A stretch of 64,000 nucleotides of DNA from Psychrobacter glacincola (GTDB lineage Bacteria; Pseudomonadota; Gammaproteobacteria; Pseudomonadales; Moraxellaceae). Positions within the stretch are counted from its first letter, which is position 1. Each line of letters begins with the position of its first letter. This document shows, piece after piece, positions 1 through 9,067 of this stretch. The stretch is taken from the NCBI RefSeq assembly GCF_904846215.1, contig NZ_CAJGZK010000004.1:118787-182786 (forward strand). Reading direction: 5' to 3'. The position numbers and the translations under genes were made by a program. Below the pieces are notes generated by a model. It did no database searches, was not told the origin of the DNA, and saw nothing but the letters and a program-made list of their open reading frames with translations.

Positions 1-410
1 TACCACACCAAAGCTGGCTACTACAACTGGCTAAAATATCAGAGATATATTTGCAGCGCAATCGACTACGCATTACCTCTGAACCTATCAATGCACCAAA
101 GCCGCCTTTGGTCAGTTTGGGACTGATCGGTAGTCATAGTGGCAATCATGACAATACCCCAACTACCCTTAGCGAAAAGCCCATTGAATACGAAGCATCA
201 GTACCCCTGTGGAAGAATCCCGTCATTCTACTTATTATTCTCGTGATTGGTGTGCTTGGGATATTAGCAACCATCAAATATCAAACGCAAAAGTCTAAAG
301 GTGCCATACTTGTTACAGAGGACGTGTTAGAAGAGCGACAGCAGCAAGATGTGGCTATCGTCATGGTAGATGAGGATACCGCTGCTGATAAAAAATCAAA
401 AGCTGAATAA
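1..410 (+). CDS. C-terminal part of an unknown single-pass membrane protein
   Basis: The reading frame is open from base 3 to the stop at 408-410 and has no convincing start inside the window, so this is the 3' end of a gene that begins upstream. The visible part is about 135 residues. A Pro/Ser-rich stretch is followed by one strongly hydrophobic segment (WKNPVILLIILVIGVLGILA) and then an acidic and basic, Gln-rich tail ending KKSKAE. The tail is probably cytoplasmic or periplasmic depending on the missing N-terminus. I do not recognise the family. It converges on argG, with a repeat element and the argG terminator between them. Confidence 0.6.
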   Translation, partial: PHQSWLLQLAKISEIYLQRNRLRITSEPINAPKPPLVSLGLIGSHSGNHDNTPTTLSEKPIEYEASVPLWKNPVILLIILVIGVLGILATIKYQTQKSKGAILVTEDVLEERQQQDVAIVMVDEDTAADKKSKAE

Positions 411-485
411 CAAAGCCGCACCTTAAAACATCGTCTGTTCTACATAATCGTCTGTTCTACATAAAAGAAATACAATATTATAACG

Positions 486-590
486 CGTTACTGGGATTCA
501 TTTTTTTGCTTGCTGTGCCTACGTAGACAGAGGCTACGAACAATGAATCCCAGTAACGCTGTATTCTTTTAAAAGTGGCTCAACGATAGT
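486..590 (+). repeat. Intergenic palindromic element, copy 1
   Basis: Perfect 16-bp inverted arms (CGTTACTGGGATTCAT at 486-501 and its complement at 543-558) enclose the family core GCTTGCTG...GACAGAGGCTACG. A right flank CTTTTAAAAGTGGCTCAACG resembles that of copy 6. It lies between two converging genes. A 17-bp unit (ATCGTCTGTTCTACATA) is duplicated in tandem just before it at 430-463. Confidence 0.75.
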
Positions 591-611
591 ATCGCAGAAA
601 TCTATCAGCAA

Positions 612-652
612 TAAAAAAACAGAGGCGCCACTTATATAGCGCCTCTGTTTTA
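612..652 (-). terminator. Rho-independent terminator of argG
   Basis: A 12-bp perfect stem (AAACAGAGGCGC at 617-628 with its complement at 639-650) has a 10-nt loop. On the minus strand it is followed by a U run. It sits 55 bp beyond the argG stop and could also stop plus-strand transcripts. Confidence 0.85.
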
Positions 653-705
653 TCAGTCGTTTAACAAAACGATTATTTTAAAAAATAATCTTTAGTCAAA
701 AATAC

Positions 706-1944
706 TTATTTTGATAAATCGCGACCACGGCTGGCTTCAATGGCCAAACGTAGACCATTTAGACGAATGAAACCTTCTGCGTCTTTTTGATCATAGGCAC
801 CGGCATCATCTTCAAAAGTAGCAATTTTTTCATCAAATAATGAATCATCTGACTTACGACCAACGACGCTTACCGCACCTTTGTATAATTTTAAGCGTAC
901 TGTACCATTAACATACTCTTGTGACTTATCAATCAACGCCTGTAACATCATACGTTCAGGGCTGAACCAATAGCCGTTGTAGATAGTCTTAGCATAACGT
1001 GGCATCAGCTCATCTTTTAGATGCGCCGCTTCACGGTCAAGTGTCAATGACTCAATACCGCGATGCGCTTTTAGCATAATGGTGCCCGCTGGCGTCTCGT
1101 AACAACCGCGCGACTTCATACCGACGTAACGGTTTTCAACGATATCTAAACGTCCGATACCATGCTTACCGCCCATCTCATTAAGCTTAATCATGACTTC
1201 ATACGGTTTAAGCGCTTCACCATCGATAGCAACGATGTCGCCCTTCTCATACTCTAGTTCTAGATACTGGGCTTCATCAGGTGCTGCTTCTGGGCTCACT
1301 GACCAGCGCCACATATCATCTTCTGCTTCAGCATACGGATCTTCTAAGATGCCGCCTTCATACGAGATATGTAGCAAATTGGCGTCCATTGAGTACGGAG
1401 ATTTTTTCTTATTACCGGCGTAATCGATGGCAATATTATGCTCTTTGGCATATTCCATCAAGCTTTCACGGCTAGATAAATCCCACTCACGCCAAGGCGC
1501 GATGGTGACAACATCAGGAGATAATGCGACGGCACCAAGCTCAAAGCGTACTTGGTCATTACCTTTACCAGTTGCGCCATGGCTGATCGCATCAGCGTTA
1601 TGTTCTTTAGCGATTTCGACCAAACGCTTGGCGATTAATGGACGGGCAATAGAAGTACCAAGCAAATACTCGCCTTCATAGATGGCATTGGCACGGAACA
1701 TTGGGAACACGTAATCGCGAGCAAACTCTTCACGCAAGTCTTCGATATGGATGTGTTTGATACCCATGGCTTCAGCTTTGGCACGCGCAGGCTCAACTTC
1801 TTCACCTTGACCGATGTCAGCGGTGAAAGTGATCACTTCGGCATCATAGGTTTCTTGTAGCCATCGAGCGATGATTGAGGTATCAAGACCCCCTGAATAT
1901 GCCAATACGATTTTATTAATAGTTTTTGGATCAAGCTGAGCCAT
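706..1944 (-). CDS. argG: Argininosuccinate synthase
   Basis: It joins citrulline and aspartate at the expense of ATP to form argininosuccinate, the penultimate step of arginine synthesis, in the cytoplasm. The N-terminal ATP-pyrophosphatase motif SGGLDTS is at residues 17-23, and family blocks such as [15 protein letters not shown] and [18 protein letters not shown] are present. The length of 412 aa is normal for the compact bacterial form. The start is supported by TAGGAG seven bases before the ATG. It is a single gene with its own terminator and is divergent from pyrC. Identification is certain on motifs and length. Confidence 0.98.
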   Translation of the reverse strand: MAQLDPKTINKIVLAYSGGLDTSIIARWLQETYDAEVITFTADIGQGEEVEPARAKAEAMGIKHIHIEDLREEFARDYVFPMFRANAIYEGEYLLGTSIARPLIAKRLVEIAKEHNADAISHGATGKGNDQVRFELGAVALSPDVVTIAPWREWDLSSRESLMEYAKEHNIAIDYAGNKKKSPYSMDANLLHISYEGGILEDPYAEAEDDMWRWSVSPEAAPDEAQYLELEYEKGDIVAIDGEALKPYEVMIKLNEMGGKHGIGRLDIVENRYVGMKSRGCYETPAGTIMLKAHRGIESLTLDREAAHLKDELMPRYAKTIYNGYWFSPERMMLQALIDKSQEYVNGTVRLKLYKGAVSVVGRKSDDSLFDEKIATFEDDAGAYDQKDAEGFIRLNGLRLAIEASRGRDLSK

Positions 1945-2309
1945 GAAACACTCCTAGTATGAGGAATTTAATGATAGGTAAATCAACTATATCATAAGGA
2001 AGATAGATTGCTCGCTCAGTGTACATCATATTTACCATTGGCAAAAGCGGCACTGCCATCAGCTATGAGGTTTTTACTGTAGTGGCATCATAAATTTGGC
2101 CGCCACTAAAGCAATAATTTTCTTGCCAATAATACAGTGAACATGGCATCTTATTTCTACAGATGGATAAACTGTCTACCATTTATGTAAAGATATTATG
2201 TAGAGATATCCAGCCACATATTTAGTCAGGTAAGCAAACCTGTTATGATAGCAGCACAGCAAGACTCCTTTTTACTCCCAGATATGACGATATAGAGCGC
2301 GACGATACT
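1945..2309. promoter_or_regulatory. Divergent argG/pyrC intergenic region
   Basis: 365 bp between divergent genes must hold both promoters. I see no convincing ORF and no clear arginine-operator pair. TATGAT near 2245 is a possible -10 for pyrC, but its -35 is weak. Confidence 0.4.
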
Positions 2310-3386
2310 ATGACTGATTCAATTAGAGAATTGACCATCCTACAACCCGATGATTGGCACATTCATTTGCGTGACGATAAGGCACTAGCGACCACGGTTC
2401 CTCATGCAGCAGGGAGCTTTAATCGAGTTATCTGTATGCCGAATCTGGTACCTCCCGTCAAAAACGTTGAAGATGCGCAAGCATATCGCGCGCGTATCAT
2501 GCAGCATTTAGAAGCCAGCAATGTGAGCGCTGAACGTAAAGCGGCATTCGACCCGCGTATGACCTTGTATCTCACCGACCATACTACCGCACAAGATATT
2601 GAGCTGGCAGCAAAGTCAGGTATCGTGCAAGCGGTCAAGCTTTATCCTGCTGGTGCTACCACCAACTCTGCGGATGGTGTCACCAATATCAATGCCTGTG
2701 TCGATGTATTTGAGGCGCTTGAAAAATATAATCTACCCCTACTGCTACATGGCGAAGTCACTCACGACCACGTCGATATTTTTGATCGTGAAAAGCGCTT
2801 TTTAGATGAAGTGATGGTACAAATCATCGCAAAGTTCCCAACCATGAAAATTGTGATGGAGCACATCACCACCAGTGATGCCGCTGACTTTGTCTTATCA
2901 CAAGGCAATCAAATTGCCGCGACTATTACGCCGCAGCATTTGATGTTTAACCGCAATCACTTGTTGCTTGGTGGTATCAAACCGCACTTTTATTGCTTGC
3001 CTATCTTAAAGCGTGAAAGCCATCAAAAAGTCTTGCTTGATGTCGCCACCAGCGGCAATCCAAAATTCTTTTTGGGTACGGACTCCGCGCCCCATGCAAC
3101 CGATAAAAAAGAAGCGGCTTGTGGCTGTGCTGGCTGCTATAGCGCTGCCACAGCACTGCCGTTGTATGCCACAGCATTTGATAGCGTTGGTAAAATTGAT
3201 AGATTAGAAGGGTTTACCAGCCGTTTTGGTGCACAATTTTACGGTTTACCCGTTAACGAGAGCACTATTACGATGATCAAGACGCCGATGCAAATCCCAG
3301 CATCTTATCCTTACTTTGATGGCAGCTCTCTAACACCGCTCATGGCAGGTGAGAGCTTACCCTGGTCGATTAAAGGGTCACTTTAA
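2310..3386 (+). CDS. pyrC: Dihydroorotase (class II, PyrC type)
   Basis: This zinc amidohydrolase interconverts N-carbamoyl-aspartate and dihydroorotate in pyrimidine synthesis. The metal-binding HxH is at His17/His19 ([10 protein letters not shown]). The lysine expected to be carboxylated lies in [13 protein letters not shown] near residue 110. A metal His is in LLHGEVT and the catalytic Asp region is FLGTDSAPH. Its 358 aa is close to the E. coli enzyme (about 348). No strong ribosome binding site precedes the ATG, but the N-terminus aligns well. It is followed 164 bp later by rnt, an arrangement seen in related genomes. Confidence 0.97.
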   Translation: MTDSIRELTILQPDDWHIHLRDDKALATTVPHAAGSFNRVICMPNLVPPVKNVEDAQAYRARIMQHLEASNVSAERKAAFDPRMTLYLTDHTTAQDIELAAKSGIVQAVKLYPAGATTNSADGVTNINACVDVFEALEKYNLPLLLHGEVTHDHVDIFDREKRFLDEVMVQIIAKFPTMKIVMEHITTSDAADFVLSQGNQIAATITPQHLMFNRNHLLLGGIKPHFYCLPILKRESHQKVLLDVATSGNPKFFLGTDSAPHATDKKEAACGCAGCYSAATALPLYATAFDSVGKIDRLEGFTSRFGAQFYGLPVNESTITMIKTPMQIPASYPYFDGSSLTPLMAGESLPWSIKGSL

Positions 3387-3550
3387 TCCATCATAATTGA
3401 CGCCCTATCTATTTCTATAGAGTAGAGCCTGCTTTATTTTATCCTATGATAGCAATGCCATCTTTCCATTGAGAAGAGATATAGGCGTCCTAGGATGTTT
3501 GTTTTTTATTCAATATAATAGCCTGACTGATAAAAGCGATTTAACCTGAT

Positions 3551-4285
3551 ATGACCATTCAAAACGATGCTGCTCTGCCCAAAGTTGATGTAGCCACCAC
3601 TCCAGATGCGACCACAGAAACGTTAGCACCAATGAGATTAAAAGAGCGTTTTCGGAAATTCCTACCGGTGGTGGTCGATGTCGAAACGGCAGGATTCAAC
3701 GCGCAAACCGATGCCTTATTAGAGATTGCCTGTATTCCTGTACTCATGAATGAGCAGGGTATGTTTTATCCGGGTGAGGCATTTAATGCTCATATCGAAC
3801 CTTTCGAAGGCGCAAATCTTGAGCCAAGCGCCCTTGCCTTTACCGGCATTGACCCGAATAATCCGCTGCGCAAAGCCATTGCTGAAGACGAAAAAACGGC
3901 GCTACGTCGTATTTTTAAAGGCTTAAAAGAAGTGCGCCGTACCGAAGACTGCCGTCAATGTGTGTTAATCGGACACAATGCACACTTTGATTTGGCATTT
4001 TTAAATGCAGCGGTATTACGCACCAATAATAAAAGCTACAATCCTTTTCATAACTTCTCAGTTTTTGATACGGTGACCTTATCAGCGCTTGCCTTTGGTC
4101 AAACGGTGCTGGCACGTGCTTGTAAAGCTGCAGGGCTTGATTTTGATGGTAATGACGCTCATTCCGCATTGTATGACACACAAAAGACTGCTGAGCTGTT
4201 TTGTTATATTTTAAACAATTATCCTATGCTTGCTAATGCCATGCATAGCGAGCCTGAAACTACAGCAGCTGCTGATGATAAATAA
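3551..4285 (+). CDS. rnt: Ribonuclease T
   Basis: A DEDDh-type 3'-5' exoribonuclease that trims the 3' CCA ends and tails of tRNAs and other small RNAs. ExoI is VVVDVETAGF (Asp43, Glu45), ExoII is IGHNAHFDLAFLNAA and ExoIII is the closing HSALYDTQKTAELF with its His and Asp. The 244 aa is longer than the usual 210-225, because there is an N-terminal tail of about 38 residues rich in Asp, Thr and Ala plus a short C-terminal tail. The tail appears genuinely encoded, since no better internal start except Met28 is available. Translation from Met28 would give a standard-length protein. Confidence 0.95.
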   Translation: MTIQNDAALPKVDVATTPDATTETLAPMRLKERFRKFLPVVVDVETAGFNAQTDALLEIACIPVLMNEQGMFYPGEAFNAHIEPFEGANLEPSALAFTGIDPNNPLRKAIAEDEKTALRRIFKGLKEVRRTEDCRQCVLIGHNAHFDLAFLNAAVLRTNNKSYNPFHNFSVFDTVTLSALAFGQTVLARACKAAGLDFDGNDAHSALYDTQKTAELFCYILNNYPMLANAMHSEPETTAAADDK

Positions 4286-4495
4286 ACCCCTGATTACAGA
4301 GTATGTGTTGCTCGCCACTCATAATAGTGCTATTTGTAAGGTCTGCTAACTTTAACCTTGTGATTTATAAATATGATTTAAGCATTTGCCTATGCCGCAT
4401 GTAAAGAATGGTTAGATCTACAGATGGTTTAAGTTACCTACTGCGCTTTAAAGGTCTGTTATAGGCGATTAAGGCTTACCAAAAGGGACTTTATT

Positions 4496-4693
4496 ATGGA
4501 ACCACAATTCAAATTATGGGCAACCATCATCGGTTATATTCTGCTTGCATTAACCATCAGTACTTGTACCTCATTGTGGATTCGATACCATTTAAAGCGT
4601 AATAGCCTGCATCCACGTCGCGCGCTTAAAAAAAGATATTTAATTTTAAAAAGACGTAAAAAAAGGCTTGACAGTAAGCGTAGACCCCATTAA
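4496..4693 (+). CDS. Small membrane protein with a basic tail
   Basis: 65 aa. One hydrophobic helix (about residues 6-28, LWATIIGYILLALTISTCTSLW) is followed by a strongly basic tail with KKRYLILKRRKKRLDSKRR, so the C-terminus should stay cytoplasmic and could touch nucleic acid or lipid head groups. AAAGGGAC precedes the ATG at good spacing, which supports real translation. It is unrecognised. Its last codons contain the promoter of the downstream tRNA-Glu gene. Confidence 0.6.
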   Translation: MEPQFKLWATIIGYILLALTISTCTSLWIRYHLKRNSLHPRRALKKRYLILKRRKKRLDSKRRPH

Positions 4694-4696
4694 AAT
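4668..4696 (+). promoter_or_regulatory. Sigma-70 promoter of tRNA-Glu
   Basis: A perfect -35 TTGACA (4668-4673), exactly 17 bases of spacer and a -10 TAAAAT (4691-4696) precede the tRNA by 47 bp. The -10 overlaps the TAA stop of the preceding small gene. Confidence 0.8.
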
Positions 4697-4743
4697 ACGC
4701 ACCACTTCAGCATAAAGGTGAAAGCAGCTGGAGCTTTGTACTA

Positions 4744-4819
4744 GTCCCCATCGTCTAGAGGCCTAGGACACTGCCCTTTCACGGCGGTAACGGGGGTTCG
4801 AATCCCCCTGGGGACGCCA
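4744..4819 (+). tRNA. tRNA-Glu, anticodon TTC
   Basis: A 76-nt gene with encoded CCA. The acceptor GTCCCCA pairs with TGGGGAC, the anticodon loop is CTTTCAC (TTC at 4778-4780) and the T arm is GGGGGTTCGAATCCCCC. It is nearly identical to E. coli tRNA-Glu. Confidence 0.98.
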
Positions 4820-4885
4820 CCATTTGGCGTCACTTATTAGCAGATATACGACTAAGTATTAGATAAGACTGATAAGCGCACCATC

Positions 4886-4926
4886 AAAAAGCCCAATCAC
4901 AGCATATTGTGATCGGGCTTTTTTTA
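4886..4926 (+). terminator. Terminator after tRNA-Glu
   Basis: An 11-bp stem (GCCCAATCACA at 4891-4901, one mismatch) is followed by a T run. It is 70 bp downstream of the tRNA. Confidence 0.85.
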
Positions 4927-5065
4927 TGTGTATCAGTTTTTACTTGTTAGCATGAATGATATCAAGCATACATCATTCATAGGAACCAATAACCATTAAA
5001 TATCCGCTTATAAAAACAAAAAAGCCAGTAATTTATGCTGACTTTATGAATACGTTTTTAAATAT

Positions 5066-5704
5066 TTAGAAAATTTTATCTGATAGTATCAACCAAAGCA
5101 GTGCTAATACAATTAGCCCACCCAGTATGGTCTGAATTAAGAAAAAGGCCTGGTGCTGCCCCACTACTTTTCCTAATGTCAAACCTAACGTACTGTACTT
5201 TATAGGCTGAGTATCAATATCGGCGTTTTCTTGCTGCTCTTCATAGTGCTCTTGCAGAATATCTAAAAACTGCTGCCATTCATTTGGCTCCCAGCTATCA
5301 GGTCTAAAAGGCATAAAAGTTTTTAGTCTAGGCTCATTGACCATCCAGCGCTCAAGCGTAATAGAGCGTAATGACCATCCTTCAAAGCGACGTTCATCAA
5401 TCGCCGAAAAATCAAATATTTTTAAATCCTTGTGACGATCATCTACCAACAAGCGATTTTTGAGATTGGTCAATGCTTGCTCAGTACCTTCGACACATTG
5501 AAAAAAGTAACCATTGCCGTAGCAAAGAATACCTGTGATATCATCAATTTTATTCAGCTTATTTGCAACTTCTGCGATATCGTTAAGCGTACTAGAGTTA
5601 GATAGACCAGTTGCAGTAATGTGGCTCAAATATATAAGCTGACAGAGATCTGACGTTACTGGATTTGTCGAATCATTGACTGTTGACAATCCGCTTCTCC
5701 CCAT
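5066..5704 (-). CDS. BLUF-domain blue-light sensor with a C-terminal membrane anchor
   Basis: BLUF domains bind FAD and report blue light by rearranging a Tyr/Gln hydrogen-bond network. Here residues about 20-120 form the domain: Tyr25 (LIYLSH), Asn51, Gln69 (FFQCVEG) and Trp110. The spacing Gln-Trp (41) and Asn-Gln (18) equals that of AppA. The Met normally two residues after the Trp is Leu112. After a linker of about 60 residues, one hydrophobic helix (about 187-208, LIQTILGGLIVLALLWLILS) suggests anchoring to the inner membrane. It has no enzymatic output domain, so it probably acts by protein contact, as Acinetobacter BlsA does. No clear Shine-Dalgarno precedes the ATG, so a TTG at codon 6 is an alternative start. 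Confidence 0.9.
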   Translation of the reverse strand: MGRSGLSTVNDSTNPVTSDLCQLIYLSHITATGLSNSSTLNDIAEVANKLNKIDDITGILCYGNGYFFQCVEGTEQALTNLKNRLLVDDRHKDLKIFDFSAIDERRFEGWSLRSITLERWMVNEPRLKTFMPFRPDSWEPNEWQQFLDILQEHYEEQQENADIDTQPIKYSTLGLTLGKVVGQHQAFFLIQTILGGLIVLALLWLILSDKIF

Positions 5705-6035
5705 TATTAAGTAATTATAGCTAAGACAATCATACTCATTTTAGAAAAAACATAGAGATTAGACATTTAAAAACAACAATTCGGTTTTTATAGTATTGAT
5801 TTTATAAATGTTTATTTTAATTGTATTAAGTTGGTTACATCATAGGTTAGTTTGGTCATTAAAGCAATATATCTTCATCTTAGGTAACAACTTATTAATT
5901 TATAACAATATTATAGAAATATTCTTATAGATATTTTAAAGGTATTTTTAGGGATAATATAGAATAAAGAAACAAGGCTCTATCGTAGGAAACAGCTATT
6001 TTGGATATAATCCTGAGATATTGGAGTGACTATAG
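5705..6035. other. AT-rich intergenic region upstream of the BLUF gene
   Basis: 331 bp, very AT-rich, with no ORF, RNA gene or long inverted repeat that I can support. It should carry the BLUF gene promoter. Confidence 0.4.
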
Positions 6036-6839
6036 TCATGATTGAGCAGCAAGAATCGCTGCGAGCACGATCGCATCGTCAGGATATGTCAGTTTGATGT
6101 TTTGGCGACTGCCTGTGACCAATCGAATCGGCAGTTCTAAATACTCAAAAGCACTCGCTTCATCGGTAATAGCGAGATTATGCTCAGCGACATAGCTCAG
6201 AACTTGTTGTAATTGTTCGAGCCGAAAGACTTGCGGAGTTTGAGCCTGCCATATATGGCTGCGATCAATGGTTTTTTGAGCATAAGCATGAAGCGTGTTG
6301 TGACCGCTTTTACTATTAGTAAGCTTCGGCTGAGCATTAAGTGGCTTGTGAGGTGATGCAGCCTCATATTCTAGATTACACAGCATATTAGCCGCTAGAT
6401 AAGACTGTTTTAGTGTATCAGCGACTGGTGTCGCTAAGATAGCGCCATAAGGCTCTCGCATCGCCGCCTGAATAACAGCGTCAATATCATGAGTTGGCAC
6501 TGCAGGACGCGCGGCATCATGGATAACGACCAAATCTTCCTTATTTGCGCCTGCATTGAGCATTGCCTCAACCCCAGATTGTACCGATTGCCAACGCTCA
6601 GCACCGCCGACAGCATAATAGATGGGCTGTGCAAAGCTGAGTGTCTGGGCAGTACTATCATCTGCAGCCACAACCAACAAACACTTATCAATATAAGCAC
6701 TCTCAGCCAGACGCGCCACACTGTGCTGTAATAAGGTTTGACCTTGCAGTAAGGTGTATTGCTTGGGAATAGACGCGCCAAAGCGACTGCCGCGACCAGC
6801 AGCGACAATCATAGCGTGTATCTTAGGAGTGGTATTCAT
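6036..6839 (-). CDS. ispD: 2-C-methyl-D-erythritol 4-phosphate cytidylyltransferase
   Basis: It transfers CMP from CTP to MEP in the non-mevalonate isoprenoid pathway. The nucleotide-binding start MIVAAGRGSRFG...PKQY, DLVVIHDAARP, TPVADTLK and QAQTPQVF are all present. I chose the Met of MNTTPKIHAM; an upstream in-frame ATG at 6866 would add nine unrelated residues. Between TPVADTLK and IDRSHIWQ there is an extra segment of roughly 35-40 residues (SYLAANMLCNLEYEAASPHK...) not expected in the E. coli enzyme. The order eno-ftsB-ispD on one strand is typical. Confidence 0.95.
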   Translation of the reverse strand: MNTTPKIHAMIVAAGRGSRFGASIPKQYTLLQGQTLLQHSVARLAESAYIDKCLLVVAADDSTAQTLSFAQPIYYAVGGAERWQSVQSGVEAMLNAGANKEDLVVIHDAARPAVPTHDIDAVIQAAMREPYGAILATPVADTLKQSYLAANMLCNLEYEAASPHKPLNAQPKLTNSKSGHNTLHAYAQKTIDRSHIWQAQTPQVFRLEQLQQVLSYVAEHNLAITDEASAFEYLELPIRLVTGSRQNIKLTYPDDAIVLAAILAAQS

Positions 6840-6977
6840 GATGCAGTACTCATGGTCTGATTCCATGAAAATAGGATAAGAGAGATGGGTATTAAGAGGT
6901 ATAAAAATAAAAAACTATTATTATCCATAATAGTTTATTGCAATGCCCTTAGAATCAATAGCGACTGTGCGTCAAAG

Positions 6978-7286
6978 TCAATAACGGCTATGAGTGGTTG
7001 GTGCCGTTGATACTTGTACAAAAGTCTCATTTGGCTTGATCAAGCCCAAGTCTAAACGAGCATGCTCCTCTACCGCTTCAAGACCAGTCTTTAGATCATT
7101 AACATCGGTACGCAGTAAATTATTTGCTGAGACTTGATTGTCATTTAAGCGCTGCTGCTCGTCAATTTGAGTCAAAAGCTTATGGTGCTCAACGCGACCG
7201 TTTTCACCCAGCCAATACTGGTATTGCAGTCCTGACAGCACAGCAACAGCTAACGCAAGTAGTATAAATTGGCTAAAGTATTTCAT
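6978..7286 (-). CDS. ftsB: Cell division protein FtsB
   Basis: A small bitopic divisome protein that forms a complex with FtsL and FtsQ at midcell. In 102 aa it has a short cytoplasmic N-terminus, a membrane helix (about residues 5-22), the conserved QYQYWLGENG turn, a periplasmic coiled coil rich in Leu, Asn and Gln, and the FtsB ending E.HARLDLGLIKPNETFVQV. It lies about 90 bp downstream of eno and before ispD, the usual gamma-proteobacterial order, which makes the assignment firm. Confidence 0.95.
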   Translation of the reverse strand: MKYFSQFILLALAVAVLSGLQYQYWLGENGRVEHHKLLTQIDEQQRLNDNQVSANNLLRTDVNDLKTGLEAVEEHARLDLGLIKPNETFVQVSTAPTTHSRY

Positions 7287-7377
7287 AATATAATAACGCC
7301 AAACAACATAGGAAGAATATAAATTTGCTGAGCGATATATTTATATACCGCCCAGCATAAGCCACAACTTTGGCTGA

Positions 7378-9067
<1,690 letters not shown>

